Positions 13,201-25,069 of a stretch of 64,000 nucleotides of DNA are shown in pieces. This stretch comes from Chamaecrista fasciculata. Lineage: Eukaryota; Streptophyta; Magnoliopsida; Fabales; Fabaceae. Positions within the stretch are counted from its first letter, which is position 1. Each line of letters begins with the position of its first letter. Below the pieces are notes generated by a model. It ran no database searches, had not been told where the DNA came from, and saw only the letters and a program-made list of their open reading frames with translations. The stretch is taken from contig QANZ01021877.1 in assembly GCA_003254925.1 (NCBI GenBank), forward strand, positions 40,947-104,946, written 5' to 3'. Made by a program: the position numbers and the translations under genes.

Positions 13201-14526
13201 ATTGTTAATTTTTTATAATCAAAATATTATGATTTTAAAATTTACATAATTATATATATATATGTTTGGGGTGCATTTCAATTGATTTATTTTTAATTTT
13301 TTTTAATGTATTAGTTTTTTTAATTATTCAAAAATTTATAATAATTTTTCTCTTTATAAAAAAAATTATATATTTTTTTTAAAAAAATCATTTTTGTTGA
13401 CTTACGAATCAAATATAATCCAACTCGCACATAGATGGGTTAGGTTGAAATTTTCTTCAAAAATCAACCCACTCATACTCATTTCTTCAAAAATTTATAA
13501 GATATCCGTTTGAATTCACCCGTAAAAAATATCCGATATCCGTCGGATACTGGATATCGAATAGAGTACGGGTATTGAAAAATAAAAAATCAACTATCTG
13601 GTATCCGTTCGAAATGAACGGATAGTTTGGGTACCCGATATCCGATACCCTATAATATAAATATTTTATATGTTTTTTATTATATTTTTAATTAATTTAT
13701 TTTAATTAACGGATATTGAATATCGGATATCGAATATATCCGATTTTTGAATTATGATATTATATCCTATATCTATTATTTTAGGGTATTTCGGATATTT
13801 AGGGTACCCGTCAGATAGCGAATATTGAATACGGATATGATATAGATATTGGAGAGATTAATGAACGAATACAGATACGAATAGTGATAAAATAAACAAA
13901 TACCCACCCATTGTCATCCCTAACTCATTCCTAAATCCTAAGTCTTATGTTTTTCTTTTTTTCAAATGGGAGTTTAGCACTTTTAATCAATTGATTTACC
14001 ACTGTGATTTTTCATCGTACAAATAAATATAATGTTAAAAAATGAGTTATTTTGAAAGCATATTTAATCATGAATTTTTTTTTTCAGAAAAAAAAAAGGA
14101 AGGAGAAGTTTGGCAGAGTAATAAAAAGCCGAGTTAGAAGGAGAAAAGTTTGGGCGTGACGTCTACGAAAGGATGTGAATACAGAATATTATTAGGCATT
14201 AGGGTTCCCATAATAGAATTTGATTGCTACCATACAATCCACATATATATGGCTTCCTATTTTCCTACCTTATACTATTACATTACCCCCCTCATTACTT
14301 TCATTTTAACCTTTTTCTTTCAATGGAAAAAAAAAAGAAAGATAAAATCACATATTCTGCTATTGAATTTATCAAATATTAGATGACGTAAACATGCGTC
14401 AAACAGGTGTAAGAGTGTATCAATAAACTAATATACATATTGACATACATGTGTGATAGGTAAATGATATTCTAATAATTTGTGAAATAAGAATTTTCAC
14501 AAGCATAATAAAGCACAAATAATTAT
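10204..14526. other. Intergenic DNA with decayed repeats, no gene seen
   Basis: 10575-10860 carries atttggtccctgaattta words typical of decayed fold-back repeats, related to 58136-58440. 11370-11410 carries a fragment of a family B end (ttagggacaaaaatagtgtttttat). 12860-13200 carries one arm of the acgagtcatttctttgtc repeat. 13510-13910 is rich in gatatccg/cggatatc words. No coding region was recognised. Confidence 0.4.
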
Positions 14527-15065
14527 AGAAAAATTATATTTTGATACTCTATAGTTTGACCTCATTTCACTTTAATATACCATTTGATTTAAAATGTGAC
14601 ACTTTGGTATCCTGAGGTCTCCATTGTTACCCTTTTAGTACCATGAATAATTTTTCCGTTAGCTTTAAATGAAATTTGGCACGTGACTTGCATGTGGGCT
14701 CACTAAAACTCAATTTTGTCCTACATTTTGTCACAACAAAGATCAAACATATGCTTTTCAAAATTTTTGAATGATTTTAGTGTTGGGTGCTGAGAAAGTT
14801 TTGAGAGAATTCAGAACTAGGTTTCAAAAAGCATGCGTTTAATCTTTATTGTTGTGACAAAATGTTAGACAAAATTGAGTTTTAGTAAGTCCACATGTAA
14901 GTTATTACGTGCCAAATTCTGTAAAAAGAAAATAACAGAAAAATTGTTCATGGTACCAAAAGGGTAATGATGGAGACCTCAGGATACCAAAGTGTCACGC
15001 TTTAAACCATAGAGTATCAAAATGGACTAGGGTCAAACCACAAGGTTCCAAAATGTAATTTACCT
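14527..15065. mobile_element. Fold-back MITE related to family A (old copy)
   Basis: The left arm begins agaaaaattatattttgatac and the right arm ends with ttccaaaatgtaatttacct. Both contain actttggta/taccaaagt words like family A, plus a longer internal arm (actcaattttgtc against gacaaaattgagt). The flanks repeat aataattat at 14518-14526 and 15066-15074, an exact 9-bp duplication. The arms are more diverged than in the 9068 copy, so this insertion is older. Confidence 0.75.
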
Positions 15066-15140
15066 AATAATTATTTAAAAAGTCAGCTTTTTACTAATCA
15101 GTGAAATAATCGAGTGAAAATGTAATTTACCTTCAATATT

Positions 15141-15768
15141 TTTTTTTTGGCCTGAAACATAATTCATTCAAAAGTAAGGCAAAGCCAAGCACAATACAAA
15201 CAAAAACAAAGTAAAAAAAGCCAATCCCTCCCTAGTATAAACAACAACACTAGAGAAGATATCAACTGACGAAGGTGAGGGGTTTACAACCCACCCATCC
15301 AAGAAGACCCATCCTCGTTTTAGACAAATTGGCAAGATAATCAACTGCTAAGTTAGCAGATCTAGGGATCCAACTAAAGCTACAACCATCTAAAAAATAG
15401 GAAACATAAATAAAGTCATCTAAAAGAGACAAACCTTTCCAAACAAGAAGGCAAGTAACCTCAATGATTGTTCTAAAAAAAGATATAAACAGACTCAAAG
15501 TAACAATAATAAGATAGTAAAACGAAATGACACCATGGAAGAGCACCCAAAAATCAGGACCAAACCAGGAAGCCGCTGTGAAAGCTAGAAGCCGCCGTGG
15601 AATGCCTAGTACAGATTCATCGCCACAGAACGCCGCCATAGAAGCCCTAATCCAGAACGTCGTCGCCACAAAACTCTAAAATCAAAGGAAGGGTCATCGC
15701 CGTTGAGATGTTTCACTTAAAAACTCTCACAGCATAGAGAATTTTCTCTCACAAATGAGAGGTTTTAG
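15141..15768 (-). mobile_element. Non-autonomous LINE-type retroposon with RNase H-like tail
   Basis: The 628-bp insertion is flanked by an exact 15-bp duplication, tttaccttcaatatt, at 15126-15140 and 15769-15783. A T run at the left edge (15141-15148) is the poly(A) tail of a minus-strand element. This is the signature of target-primed reverse transcription. A 135-residue frame (15669 to 15262, minus) starts with a region of unknown kind. It ends with SFSWIPRSANLAVDYLANLS and a W-rich tail, which resembles the C-terminal end of plant LINE RNase H domains (the PRxxNxxAD/YxLA motif). No reverse transcriptase is present, so it must have been moved by a partner element. A second copy lies at 62331-62954. 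Confidence 0.8.
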
Positions 15769-16705
15769 TTTACCTTCAATATTATTAGTGATTATTTTCA
15801 CAATAATAAGGTGCGATCGATCAATTTAATTTATACCTACTAAAAAAGGTTTAAGTGATTAATGACCAACACAAATTATCATACTCATATTGAGGCAAAA
15901 AAATAAAGATCATACTCATATATAGATATGTATAAGTAGAATATGTAGTTAGATATAATTGAAAAGGTTAGTGTGGCTTTAATTATTAATTAATTGGGAT
16001 TAAGAAAGCAAAGATATAATTAAGGCGTTCCCAGAAAGAAATATCATTATATCAGTAGCTTTATTTATTCTCTGTTTTTTAGTACCTCCTCGAGTTTCAT
16101 CATTGATCGTTGAATTATATAGAAATTTAATTTTGGTGTACTTATTACTTGAGTATATACATATACATATTTATTTGCAAATGTCTTTTCATAGTCAATA
16201 AAAGATTGTTTATCGTACACAGTTCTTTATTAATATTTATAATTGATCTGAATACTGCAACGCATTAAAATTTACAAATTAAACTCATCATCATTATTCT
16301 ATTTCTTTTTTGGCCAATCATCATCCCACTGGTTATATCTGGATTATTAGTATTTTAAGCGACTAATTATTATTATTATTTTTGATATGATAACGGGTGT
16401 TTTATGCTGACATGTTGTGATTTCTTTAATAGATGTTAATTTAAAATTGATTAATATTCTATTTTGGTTCCTCATGTATTATCTTCTCTCAATTTTTCCC
16501 TCCTTAATTCTTTTTTAATTTGGTCCCTCACAAATATTTCTATTATCAAAGTTAGTCCCTTCATTTAATTTTTAATGGAGTATATGACGTGCCACTGTTA
16601 AATGATATTGTATAAAGTCAAATTCTTTAAAAATTAATTTTAATTTTTTTACAAGGATTAATTTTTTAAAAAACTTAACTTGACACATCATCATATAATA
16701 GTATT

Positions 16706-17343
16706 TTTTTATAAATAAGAAAAATATATTAGATAAAAGTTAAATGATTCCCGCTAGTTGAAAAGGCTGGATTGGATTTCCTTTACAATCGTTAAGAAAT
16801 TTCAAAACTGAAACAATAGAAGAAGCATAAAAAGTAAACCTTATTGAACTATTGGGCAGTTGCGCATAAATAAATCCTATACAAAATATATCTTGAGGAC
16901 GAATTGATCATATAAGGAATAAATCTTAAGGATGAAAATCATCACAAAATGTATTGTTAACAAATATTTACCATTATACTCATTATTGATCAGGAGATAA
17001 ATCATTGTTAACTGTAGATGTCATCAACTTCCACCAATACTTGATAATAGATCGAGTCTAAAAACATGATCAAAAGATGAGAGGCATCAGCTTCACACCA
17101 AAGATGTCACAAACTTTGCCAAGAATTCAAAACTAAAAAAACATAATCAGATCTGACAGGAAAACCACAAAGGAAACTGAGATATGAGTTTATTGAAGAA
17201 AAAAGAGAAACGAGGAACACGACATGAAGGCGGTAGAACCACGACCCGAAGGCGGTGGCCGAAGAGATACTGAGCGTTTAAAATAGTGGAAGTGGCTAGA
17301 TTTTGAGATAGTTTGAGAGAGAGGCGGCTAGGGTTTTGTATAT
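16706..17343 (-). mobile_element. Poly(A) retroposon with 19-bp target duplication
   Basis: The flanks repeat atcatcatataatagtatt exactly at 16687-16705 and 17344-17362. The left edge is a short T run, so the element is in minus orientation. Its 5' end on the minus strand reads acaaaaccctagccgcctc. No long frame was found. It shares the size and the accct/agccgcc-type 5' start of the other retroposons, but its body is not obviously homologous to them. Confidence 0.75.
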
Positions 17344-17362
17344 ATCATCATATAATAGTATT

Positions 17363-18893
17363 ACATTACCAATTTTGTTAAAAATTAGATAGAGCAACTA
17401 ACTTTGATAACAAAAATATTTGGAAGGGATTAAAATGAGAAAAAAATTAAGGAGAATTAAATTGAAAAAAAGGGTAATATTTGAGGGATCAAATTGTGGT
17501 TTTAGTCATTTATAATTTACAGATCCATGGCGTCGATCAATGAAAATAATCAGATATGATGAAAAAAAAAATTATTTGCTGACATTTTAAATAATTTTTT
17601 GTACCACTCTGATGCCAAATCTATATCCTTCAATATTCCTTTAATTATTTATTGTCCTTTTATTTATAATGTCTTTTTCACTCTGCTGAAATATTTATTT
17701 TTCACATTAATTAAGACATAACTACCTGGTACGTCGATTTTAAGTGTGACAAACAAAGCCTAAGAAGTGTTTATTTAGTATATTTTAAAATTCAGAGATA
17801 CCAAATGTTTTCATTTAATTTATGCACTAAAGCGTACTTCAATTCAGTTCAAGAGAGTAAAATATCAATTTTCTCAACAATAATATTTAGTTTAATATCA
17901 ACAATTTAAATATAAATTTCTTTGAGTATATATATTGCGTGAATATATATATATATATATAATAGTATAGATAAATTGGTTGTTGTAGTTAGTATAAATT
18001 TGTCGTGTATATGTAGCCAATCTTCATACTTAAAGATGCCTTTCTTATAATTTTAATGTCATCACAAACATTTTAGAGAGATTTCTTTTATGTTCCCCCC
18101 TCCTTCAATTCATTAAGCATGTATATATGTGTAATAAACTAATAATTAACAATATCATAAAGAAAAACTAGTTTTTAAAAAAAAAATAAAAAAAGAGTAA
18201 ATGAAACTACTACACTGGAAGGACATGATAAACCGTAGGTTCAAACAAGATGTCGGAGACTGATCCGTTAAGATGAAAATAGAGAAGGAATGGAAGGACA
18301 AAGGAAATTAAAGAAATTAAAACTATTTTTTTGGCCTCAATGATTTGATTTTAATTGACTTTTGATGTACTTTAAAGTTTGTGTTATTTTAATCCCGAGA
18401 ATAATAATACTAAATTTTCGCCTCCACCAACAGGAAAGAGAATTTATTTGTTTAAATATGAAAACAAAAAAGAAATATATATGAGGTATGAATTGATTTC
18501 ACTTTGGTACATTGTTCTTTCAAAAATAATATTTTAGTACCCTATTCTATTTGGTTAGTACTTTGATATCTAAAACTTCTTTTTTATTATCTTTTAACAA
18601 AAAAAAGCACATCCATAGTAAAAAATATGAAATTCACTCTTCTAAATTTAGACTTCATGATTTTGCCTAGAAAAATATAAAATCTTTTGTCTTCAATTAC
18701 ATATTGAATTGTTTTTTTTAGGTTGGGTTGTGAAATTTGAGTTTAAGATAATAAATTTTGTTTTTGACTATACACGTGCTCTTTTTTATCAAGAGCTAAC
18801 GGGAAAAATAATTTTTAAGTAGCAAAATGCTAATAACTATTGAATATGATATTAAAATGTAACTACGTCCAAATGAAATCCGTCTATACCTTA
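17363..18893. other. Intergenic DNA, no gene seen
   Basis: AT-rich with A/T microsatellites. 18490-18620 carries one decayed arm resembling family A (cactttggtac, tagtacccta). Confidence 0.4.
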
Positions 18894-19498
18894 TGATACA
18901 TCACTATTTGGGCGTACGCCTAAACGGCCCTCGAACCGGGCCTCTTCTCCCCTCCACACCTTGCAAGGCGCACTCGAGCCAATCAAGTGCCCTCTGCACA
19001 GTTAGGGGCGGCCGTCATCCATCCAGGGTCATGGCGCGCGCCTCCATAATAACACGCAGTCACCCACGACTGCCTTGTCCCGCAAACTTCGCTGAGGGAG
19101 ATCGTGGGTCACGACCTTAGTTACACCCACGTTCTCCAGTCTCCTGGCGCCCGCCATGCGAGACGACACGCAATCACCCACGATTGCCTTGCTCCGCAAA
19201 TCTCGGTCTCCACCACCTCCGCTGGTGGAGATCGTGTCTGGCTACGTGATCCGCCCCGCGCGCTGACTACCTCTCTCCCCCTGCTCTATAAATAGAGCTC
19301 AACTCAGCAGTTTAAGGTTAGCTACTCTTTGCATCTCAGAATTCTCTTACTTTCATATCTCTCTCTTACTAACTTGAGCGTCGGAGTACTCTTCGCAAGG
19401 CCCCCCTGTGAAGCTCTTGCAGATACTTGATCGATCCTTTGCTCTAGCAGCCCACATCCGGTGAACTAGGTAAGTGCAACCTATTTTCTAGTTTATCA
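18894..19498 (+). mobile_element. Solo LTR of a Ty3/gypsy-like retrotransposon
   Basis: The 605-bp unit starts TGATACATCAC and ends AGTTTATCA, so it has TG...CA ends with a short inverted TGATA/TATCA. The flanks repeat cctta at 18889-18893 and 19499-19503, a 5-bp target duplication. A TATA box (TATAAATAG, 19287-19295) is followed by R-region sequence containing cttgagcgtcggagtactc. Similar words recur in LTRs of plant gypsy elements. No internal domain and no second LTR remain, so unequal recombination between LTRs is the likely history. The unit is GC-rich compared with its flanks. Its promoter points toward the ALOG gene about 1.3 kb downstream. Confidence 0.85.
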
Positions 19499-20640
19499 CC
19501 TTATAATACCAAAATATGATTTACCAACAAAATAAACCAAGAGAGTGTGATGTAATAAGTCATAAGCAACGTGAATTGTGAAGTTGGATTAGCAATACAA
19601 AAAATTTTCACCTGGGCAGAACGCGTGACAAAGAGAAAGCTCACGCCACATGTGGTCCGTGTGGAAACAACGCTCCGCTGTATCTACTTACACGTGTGCG
19701 CGTGAGATACACGTCAATCAGAGGAGAGTGGCGATGTGGGGGCCTCTAAGAGTGGATAGTGAATGGGTCAGAAAGCAGCCACCATTTTCCATGTGAAATC
19801 GTAAATTCATGTAAAATGATAAAATCCGACAGGTAACTCAATTTTTATGGGTAAAAATTCGAATTTTGTCAAAGATAATTCTTTCGGGTAAAACTACTAT
19901 TTGGTTTCCAAATTTTACACTTATTGTCAATTTTGTCCACAATTTTGTTTTCATTAACAATTTAGTCACTCTTGTAACTTCTTTCAATAAATTAACGATA
20001 GATTGCATCATATTTTTCGATCTGAGTTCGAATTTGAGTTTCTTTTTTAATAATTTTATATTAAATGTCATTAATCACATAAATTTTGTTATTAATATCT
20101 AACTAAAATAAAAGAAAACAATGAAATTGTCACAAGGGTATGATACTTTGATCCCCGTCTCTAGACCTGCAAAAAACTTATCATCCCTATACTGTAACTA
20201 TACTCATGCAAGTATGAATATTAATCCCCATGACCAGAGTATACGGGCATGGTAATCCATAAATAATACAATTTAAAGTTTATATAATAAAATTATGAAG
20301 CAATTTAATTTCTGCGCAACATAAACTAATATTAGAGATAAAATTAATCGTGAAGTTTGAAGAAAAAAAATATTTTTTTTTTCGAAAAAGAGATCTGTTA
20401 CCTTAATAATTATTTTTTAATAAAATAATAAGATGTATAATATAATAAATAAAAATAACACTTTGTTGCTGGTAACAAAAGAAAAAAAATTTAACCGCCT
20501 GTCTAATCGTTTCTCTTTAATTTCTCTCTCTTAATCTCAGCTGAGCTGAGCTTAGCTTGAGGCTTGGGCGCGTCTCTCTCATTCATTCATCTTATACTTT
20601 TTACGTCCCATCAATCACCAAAGCCCTCCTCCCTTCATCT
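19499..20640. other. Upstream region of the ALOG gene with partial MITE
   Basis: 19885-20110 carries family B-like words (gggtaaaactactatttgg, caattttgtccac, gtcactcttgtaacttctttcaa) without a matching right arm. The rest is AT-rich. No core promoter of the ALOG gene stands out. Confidence 0.4.
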
Positions 20641-20792
20641 TCTTCTTCTCCCTTTCATTTTCTCTCTCTCTCTCTCTCTCTTTCTTCCTTCTTCTTTTCA
20701 ATCTGTTCCTCCTTCTTAATTAATTGATTCACCAAAACAAACAAAATCTCCTCCACATCTGATCATCAATTTTGATCTACACACATACATAC
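20641..20792 (+). promoter_or_regulatory. CT-rich leader upstream of the ALOG start codon
   Basis: A long pyrimidine tract (tctctctc repeats and ttcttcttcttc words) precedes the ATG. Such tracts are common in plant 5' UTRs. The transcription start is not known. Confidence 0.4.
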
Positions 20793-21476
20793 ATGGAATC
20801 AGCATCGGGAGGCTCATCGGAGCCGGCGATTCAGACAACGACGGCGGAGACAGGGACGGCATCACCGGCGCCGCCGAGCCGTTACGAGTCGCAGAAGAGG
20901 CGAGACTGGAACACGTTCTTACAGTACCTTCGGAACCACAAGCCGCCATTGACGCTAGCTCGGTGCAGCGGAGCGCACGTGATCGAGTTCTTGAAGTATT
21001 TGGATCAATTCGGGAAGACGAAAGTCCACGTCAGCGGATGCCCGTATTTCGGGCACCCGAATCCGCCGGCTCCTTGCGCGTGCCCTCTGAAACAAGCGTG
21101 GGGAAGCCTGGACGCGCTCATCGGCCGCCTCAGAGCCGCCTACGAAGAGAACGGCGGCCGCCCGGAGTCAAATCCGTTTGGAACCAGAGCCGTAAGGATT
21201 TATCTTAGAGAAGTAAGGGAAGGACAAGCAAAAGCAAGAGGGATTCCTTACGAAAAGAAAAAGCGAAAACGGCCCAATACTACTACGACTAAGCCCACTG
21301 CTGACGTGTCGGTGTCGGCAGTCGCTAGTGGTAGTGGCGACACTATTACTCCTCCTGCTGACGTGTCAATTTCAGTTACGCTTAGTGGTGGTGTTGGTGG
21401 TGAAAACACTACTAGTACTGTTGCTGCTGCTACGCCTACGCCTGCCGCTACTACTGCTACTACTACCACCGTATAG
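20793..21476 (+). CDS. ALOG-domain transcription regulator (LSH / G1-like)
   Basis: Single-exon gene of 227 residues. ALOG proteins are plant nuclear regulators of organ boundaries, meristems and inflorescence form. Their DNA-binding domain is thought to derive from a retrotransposon tyrosine recombinase and to have gained a zinc ribbon. The domain spans about residues 30-160: it opens with [13 protein letters not shown], has the ribbon ligands His79, Cys83, Cys95 and Cys97 (HVSGCPYFG... [13 protein letters not shown]), and ends with the basic signal YEKKKRKRP at 153-161. The first 29 residues are Ser/Thr/Ala-rich. The last 65 are Thr/Ser/Val/Gly-rich, with a polythreonine end. The ATG at 20793 is chosen because it directly precedes the usual low-complexity leader; the frame upstream only opens with TTG. 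The gene stands alone, with no recognised gene for some 14 kb downstream. The exact LSH paralogue cannot be told. Confidence 0.95.
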   Translation: MESASGGSSEPAIQTTTAETGTASPAPPSRYESQKRRDWNTFLQYLRNHKPPLTLARCSGAHVIEFLKYLDQFGKTKVHVSGCPYFGHPNPPAPCACPLKQAWGSLDALIGRLRAAYEENGGRPESNPFGTRAVRIYLREVREGQAKARGIPYEKKKRKRPNTTTTKPTADVSVSAVASGSGDTITPPADVSISVTLSGGVGGENTTSTVAAATPTPAATTATTTTV

Positions 21477-24400
21477 TACTATTTTTAATTTAATTTAATT
21501 ATATTATTCTCATCCATTTTTTTTAATTTCTTTCTCCGTCTTTTTTTTTTAATTTATAAATTAATTGTGATTAAGGCCTTATATATATATATATATATTA
21601 ACTTACTCGTGAATCGATCGATGGATCAACTTGATTAACTTATTAACTTACTTCCGATTATTATTTAATTTAAAATTTGTATCTATCACCAATTGTTGTT
21701 TTGTTTTGTTGTGTGAGTGTTGACCGGGATCGATCGGAAGAGGGCGAGATCGATGATGAATTGAAGCGAATTGAAGTGAAGCTAGCTATATATATATACA
21801 CACGTACAAGCTAAGAGGGAGAAATCTAGTTCTTTCTTTCTTTCTTTCTTTCTCTCTCTCCTTTTTGAATGATTAATTTCTAACTAGCTAGCTGCATTCT
21901 CATCATCTCATGACTAGCTACATACTATATGATGCCATTAAGGAAACTAGCTAGGAGCTACCAAAGCAACCACATACATATACATCATTCTTTTAATAGT
22001 ATTACCTCTCCTTATATATGACGTACGTTTCATTTTTGTCTTCACCTAGCCCCAAGAGCTCCAATCAAGATGATATATTATTTAATTCATAAAAAAAATT
22101 ATTTACTACAACTAAATTGTATATTTTAATATTTTAAAGATTGAATTATTAGTTCGATGATTTTTTAAGGATTAAATTGTTAGTTTATTTGTATATAAAT
22201 TAGAAGTGAAAGTTGGAAGGGTTTGAACACTTTGAAGGAAAGAAATTAGATTGAGCCTAACTAGCTAGCTTATTTAGGTAAACCCTTGTTCCATTGATCT
22301 TTAGAATTAACATGATTTTTTAAATTTGGTGGTGGTATGTAGTGGTAGAGCAAAGGGAAAAAATGAAGACAAGAAATTATGAGTTAAGTGGTAGCAGAAG
22401 CAGTGATATATAATATATATGAATATTATGAATATGAATATGAATATATAGGATGATATATATATGTTTGAATGTTTGATTAATGTTTATAACAACTTTA
22501 TATTAAACCAGGAGATGAGGGAAACTATTCATCTGGTCCCCAGGTAGGTTCTCCATCTAGATCTTCTGGGCACAAACCATCTCTATAGTGTTACTATTTG
22601 ATATGATGCACACGTGCGCTTTTATCATTTTTACACATCTTTTTCCACTTCTGCATCATCACCTGCTTTATTACAAACTTCAAATCTAGATTTTGTTCTT
22701 CTTGTTCTACTTGCTCTTGTTGGGGTATATTAGAATTTTGGCTTTTCTATATCTATATTTTGTTCTTCGTTTTTCCGATCCATTTTGGGACTTCAACCCC
22801 ATTATATTCAATTCATCACCTTCCCTTTCTTTTTCTCCAACTCGATCTTCTAACATTTACCCATAATTGACATTTCTTTCTGTGATAACAACACCCCTAG
22901 AAAAAGATATACCCTATATACACAAGCATCAATTAAAAGAAAAAACAATCCTTTTGTGATTGCTGCTCTTGTTATTAATTAGTATCCATCGTTATTATTT
23001 TATTTTTAAATGTGGGTAACCACCACCTAAGTATGAAAATGACCACCAGCCAACCGTTCATTGCTTACATTCTGTATTATTTATTGTAAAATTATTATTA
23101 TTATTATTATTATTGTTATCATAAACCCCCAGCTACAATTGATTATGTTCTATTTGTTATCATAGCATAGACCCACCATCCACTCCCCAACAAAAACCTC
23201 TCATTTCTGAATTTTTTATAATTAATTTGGATTTTTGGACCCATTATCCACTAAAATCATGATTCAACATCTACTCATGATCCTTGTATACAGAAATTAT
23301 TTCTGGTATTGCTTTTTTGTTTGGTTCTTCTTTTTCAGGCATTATTTTTCCTTCCTTCCTTTCTCTCTTCTCTCTCTATATAATTAATTTTCATTAACAA
23401 GGAACTTTCGCTTTCTGGCCTTTTGTGGAACCACACAATTTCGTATAGGGCACTTTATTTCTCACTTTCTTTTGTTTTTTCTTTATTATGTGCGGTGGCC
23501 ACTTTAACCATTTCTTTGATTTCAAAAAATTAAAAAAAGAAAAAAGAAAATAAAAACAAATGCATCTCATCATCTTCTTCTATTAAGATTAAAAATCTAT
23601 TCCTAGCTAGCTACTTAATATATTATCTTGCAGCTACGTACTTCATCGATCAATCTTCCAAAAATATTATTATATATATATAACTGTAAAATAACAAATA
23701 CACATATGCATGCATGGGTCATTGTGGGTATAGTTTTATGAAAACCTCAAGACTAGCTAGCTTAATTTGTGTAGAATCTTCAATCTATGCAACATCCTAG
23801 TAGCTAAAGTATTTATCTTAAAAGCCATTTAGTTTCCATTTACAGAAATTTCTGAATTGACAAGTTAGTACTCACCATAACAATGACAAACATAGGGATT
23901 TTTTTCCCTTTACGTGCTAGTCACTTTAAATTATATTTATAATTAATGAGATATATCAAAGTTTATGACGAATTACATGAATACAAGTTTTGAAGTAGAA
24001 GGGCACGCACATGCCATATATATCCTAGGTTTACTTGATCTATGTTTTACTTATATATGTATATATACGAGCTACAGTATAATTAAGGTGGTGTGGGTCC
24101 ACGGGAAGAAAATCCCAGTTAGCTTGTGAAATCTTGGATGGCCACACATATATATAGATAGATATAGAGAGATAGAGATATAAATAGAGCTAGGCAATGA
24201 GTCACGTGTGAGTGAGGGACAATCGTACTTCATTTAAGAGGGTGAGGCCCTAAGGGAGGTGGGGGTTTTCTGATGGAATGCCATTGGTTTTTGGTTTGGA
24301 AAAAAATGGTGGGGTTACATTAATGCCTTTATGATCGATCGATTTTCTAATTAAACTCAACTCCCTTCACTACTATATATATGTTGTATATATGTATGTA

Positions 24401-24528
24401 TATATATGTATATGTATATGTTGATCTTGTTCTTTGTCTCAAACAACAAACACCATCTCAAACGTATTCCATAATCATTGAGGTGTGGCTACGAAAGGGA
24501 TCGATAAACACATTGTTTGATATATAAC
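21477..24528. other. Gene-poor flank of the ALOG gene
   Basis: No coding region recognised. It contains microsatellites (TTTC tract about 21833-21853, ATT run 23093-23115, several TA runs) and many ctagctagc words. It may hold regulatory DNA for the ALOG gene, but no site can be assigned by eye. Confidence 0.4.
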
Positions 24529-25059
24529 AAATAGCTCAAATGATCATTTTGGTCTTAAATATATGTCATAATGTTCATTTTGGTTTTTTATGTTTTAAAA
24601 TGTTTAAGGTGGCCCTAAATATTGACAAAATATTTCATTTTTTAATTCAAAACCATTGAATTTGGTCATATTTTTCTTGTATCTCATTTTGAGTTCAGTG
24701 GACTTGTTAAGAGTAACTTGTATCTTTGAATTTATCTTATTCGAACTTGAAACAAGAGAGATATAATCAATCTGGCTTGTTTGACCGTGAAACGAATAGT
24801 CTACTTTCGAGACCTATTTGATCTCGTTTGTTGTCAGTTTCAATTGGATGGAGAAAGTACTTTTTATAATAGTACGTACTACGTAGCTTTGAACTTGTCA
24901 TGTTCGAACTTAAAACAAATATAACTATATTCAATAATTTAGAATCAAAATGAAACATTTTGTCAATATTTAAAATTAATTTGAACATTTTAAAATATAA
25001 AAGACAAAAATGAATATTTGGACATACATTTAAAACCAAAATAATCTTGTGACCTAACA
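24529..25059. mobile_element. Fold-back element with 10-bp target duplication (family C)
   Basis: The left arm contains atcattttggtcttaaatatatgtc and the right arm its mirror (gacatacatttaaaaccaaaat). Further matched words are aaaatgtt...tgacaaaatatttcatttt against aaaatgaaacattttgtca. The flanks repeat gatatataac at 24519-24528 and 25060-25069. The inner part carries the gaacttgaaacaagagagatat / aatagtctactttcgagacc vocabulary shared with 30190-30950, 32535-33590 and 54010-54480. Non-coding. Confidence 0.65.
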
Positions 25060-25069
25060 GATATATAAC

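Noticed and set aside
15262-15669. The 135-codon frame as a host gene
   Set aside because: It lies wholly inside a retroposon with target duplications, a second copy exists, and its tail is LINE RNase H-like.
20963-21469. Additional frames overlapping the ALOG gene on both strands
   Set aside because: Shadows of a GC-rich exon. Only the plus frame from 20793 carries the ALOG domain.
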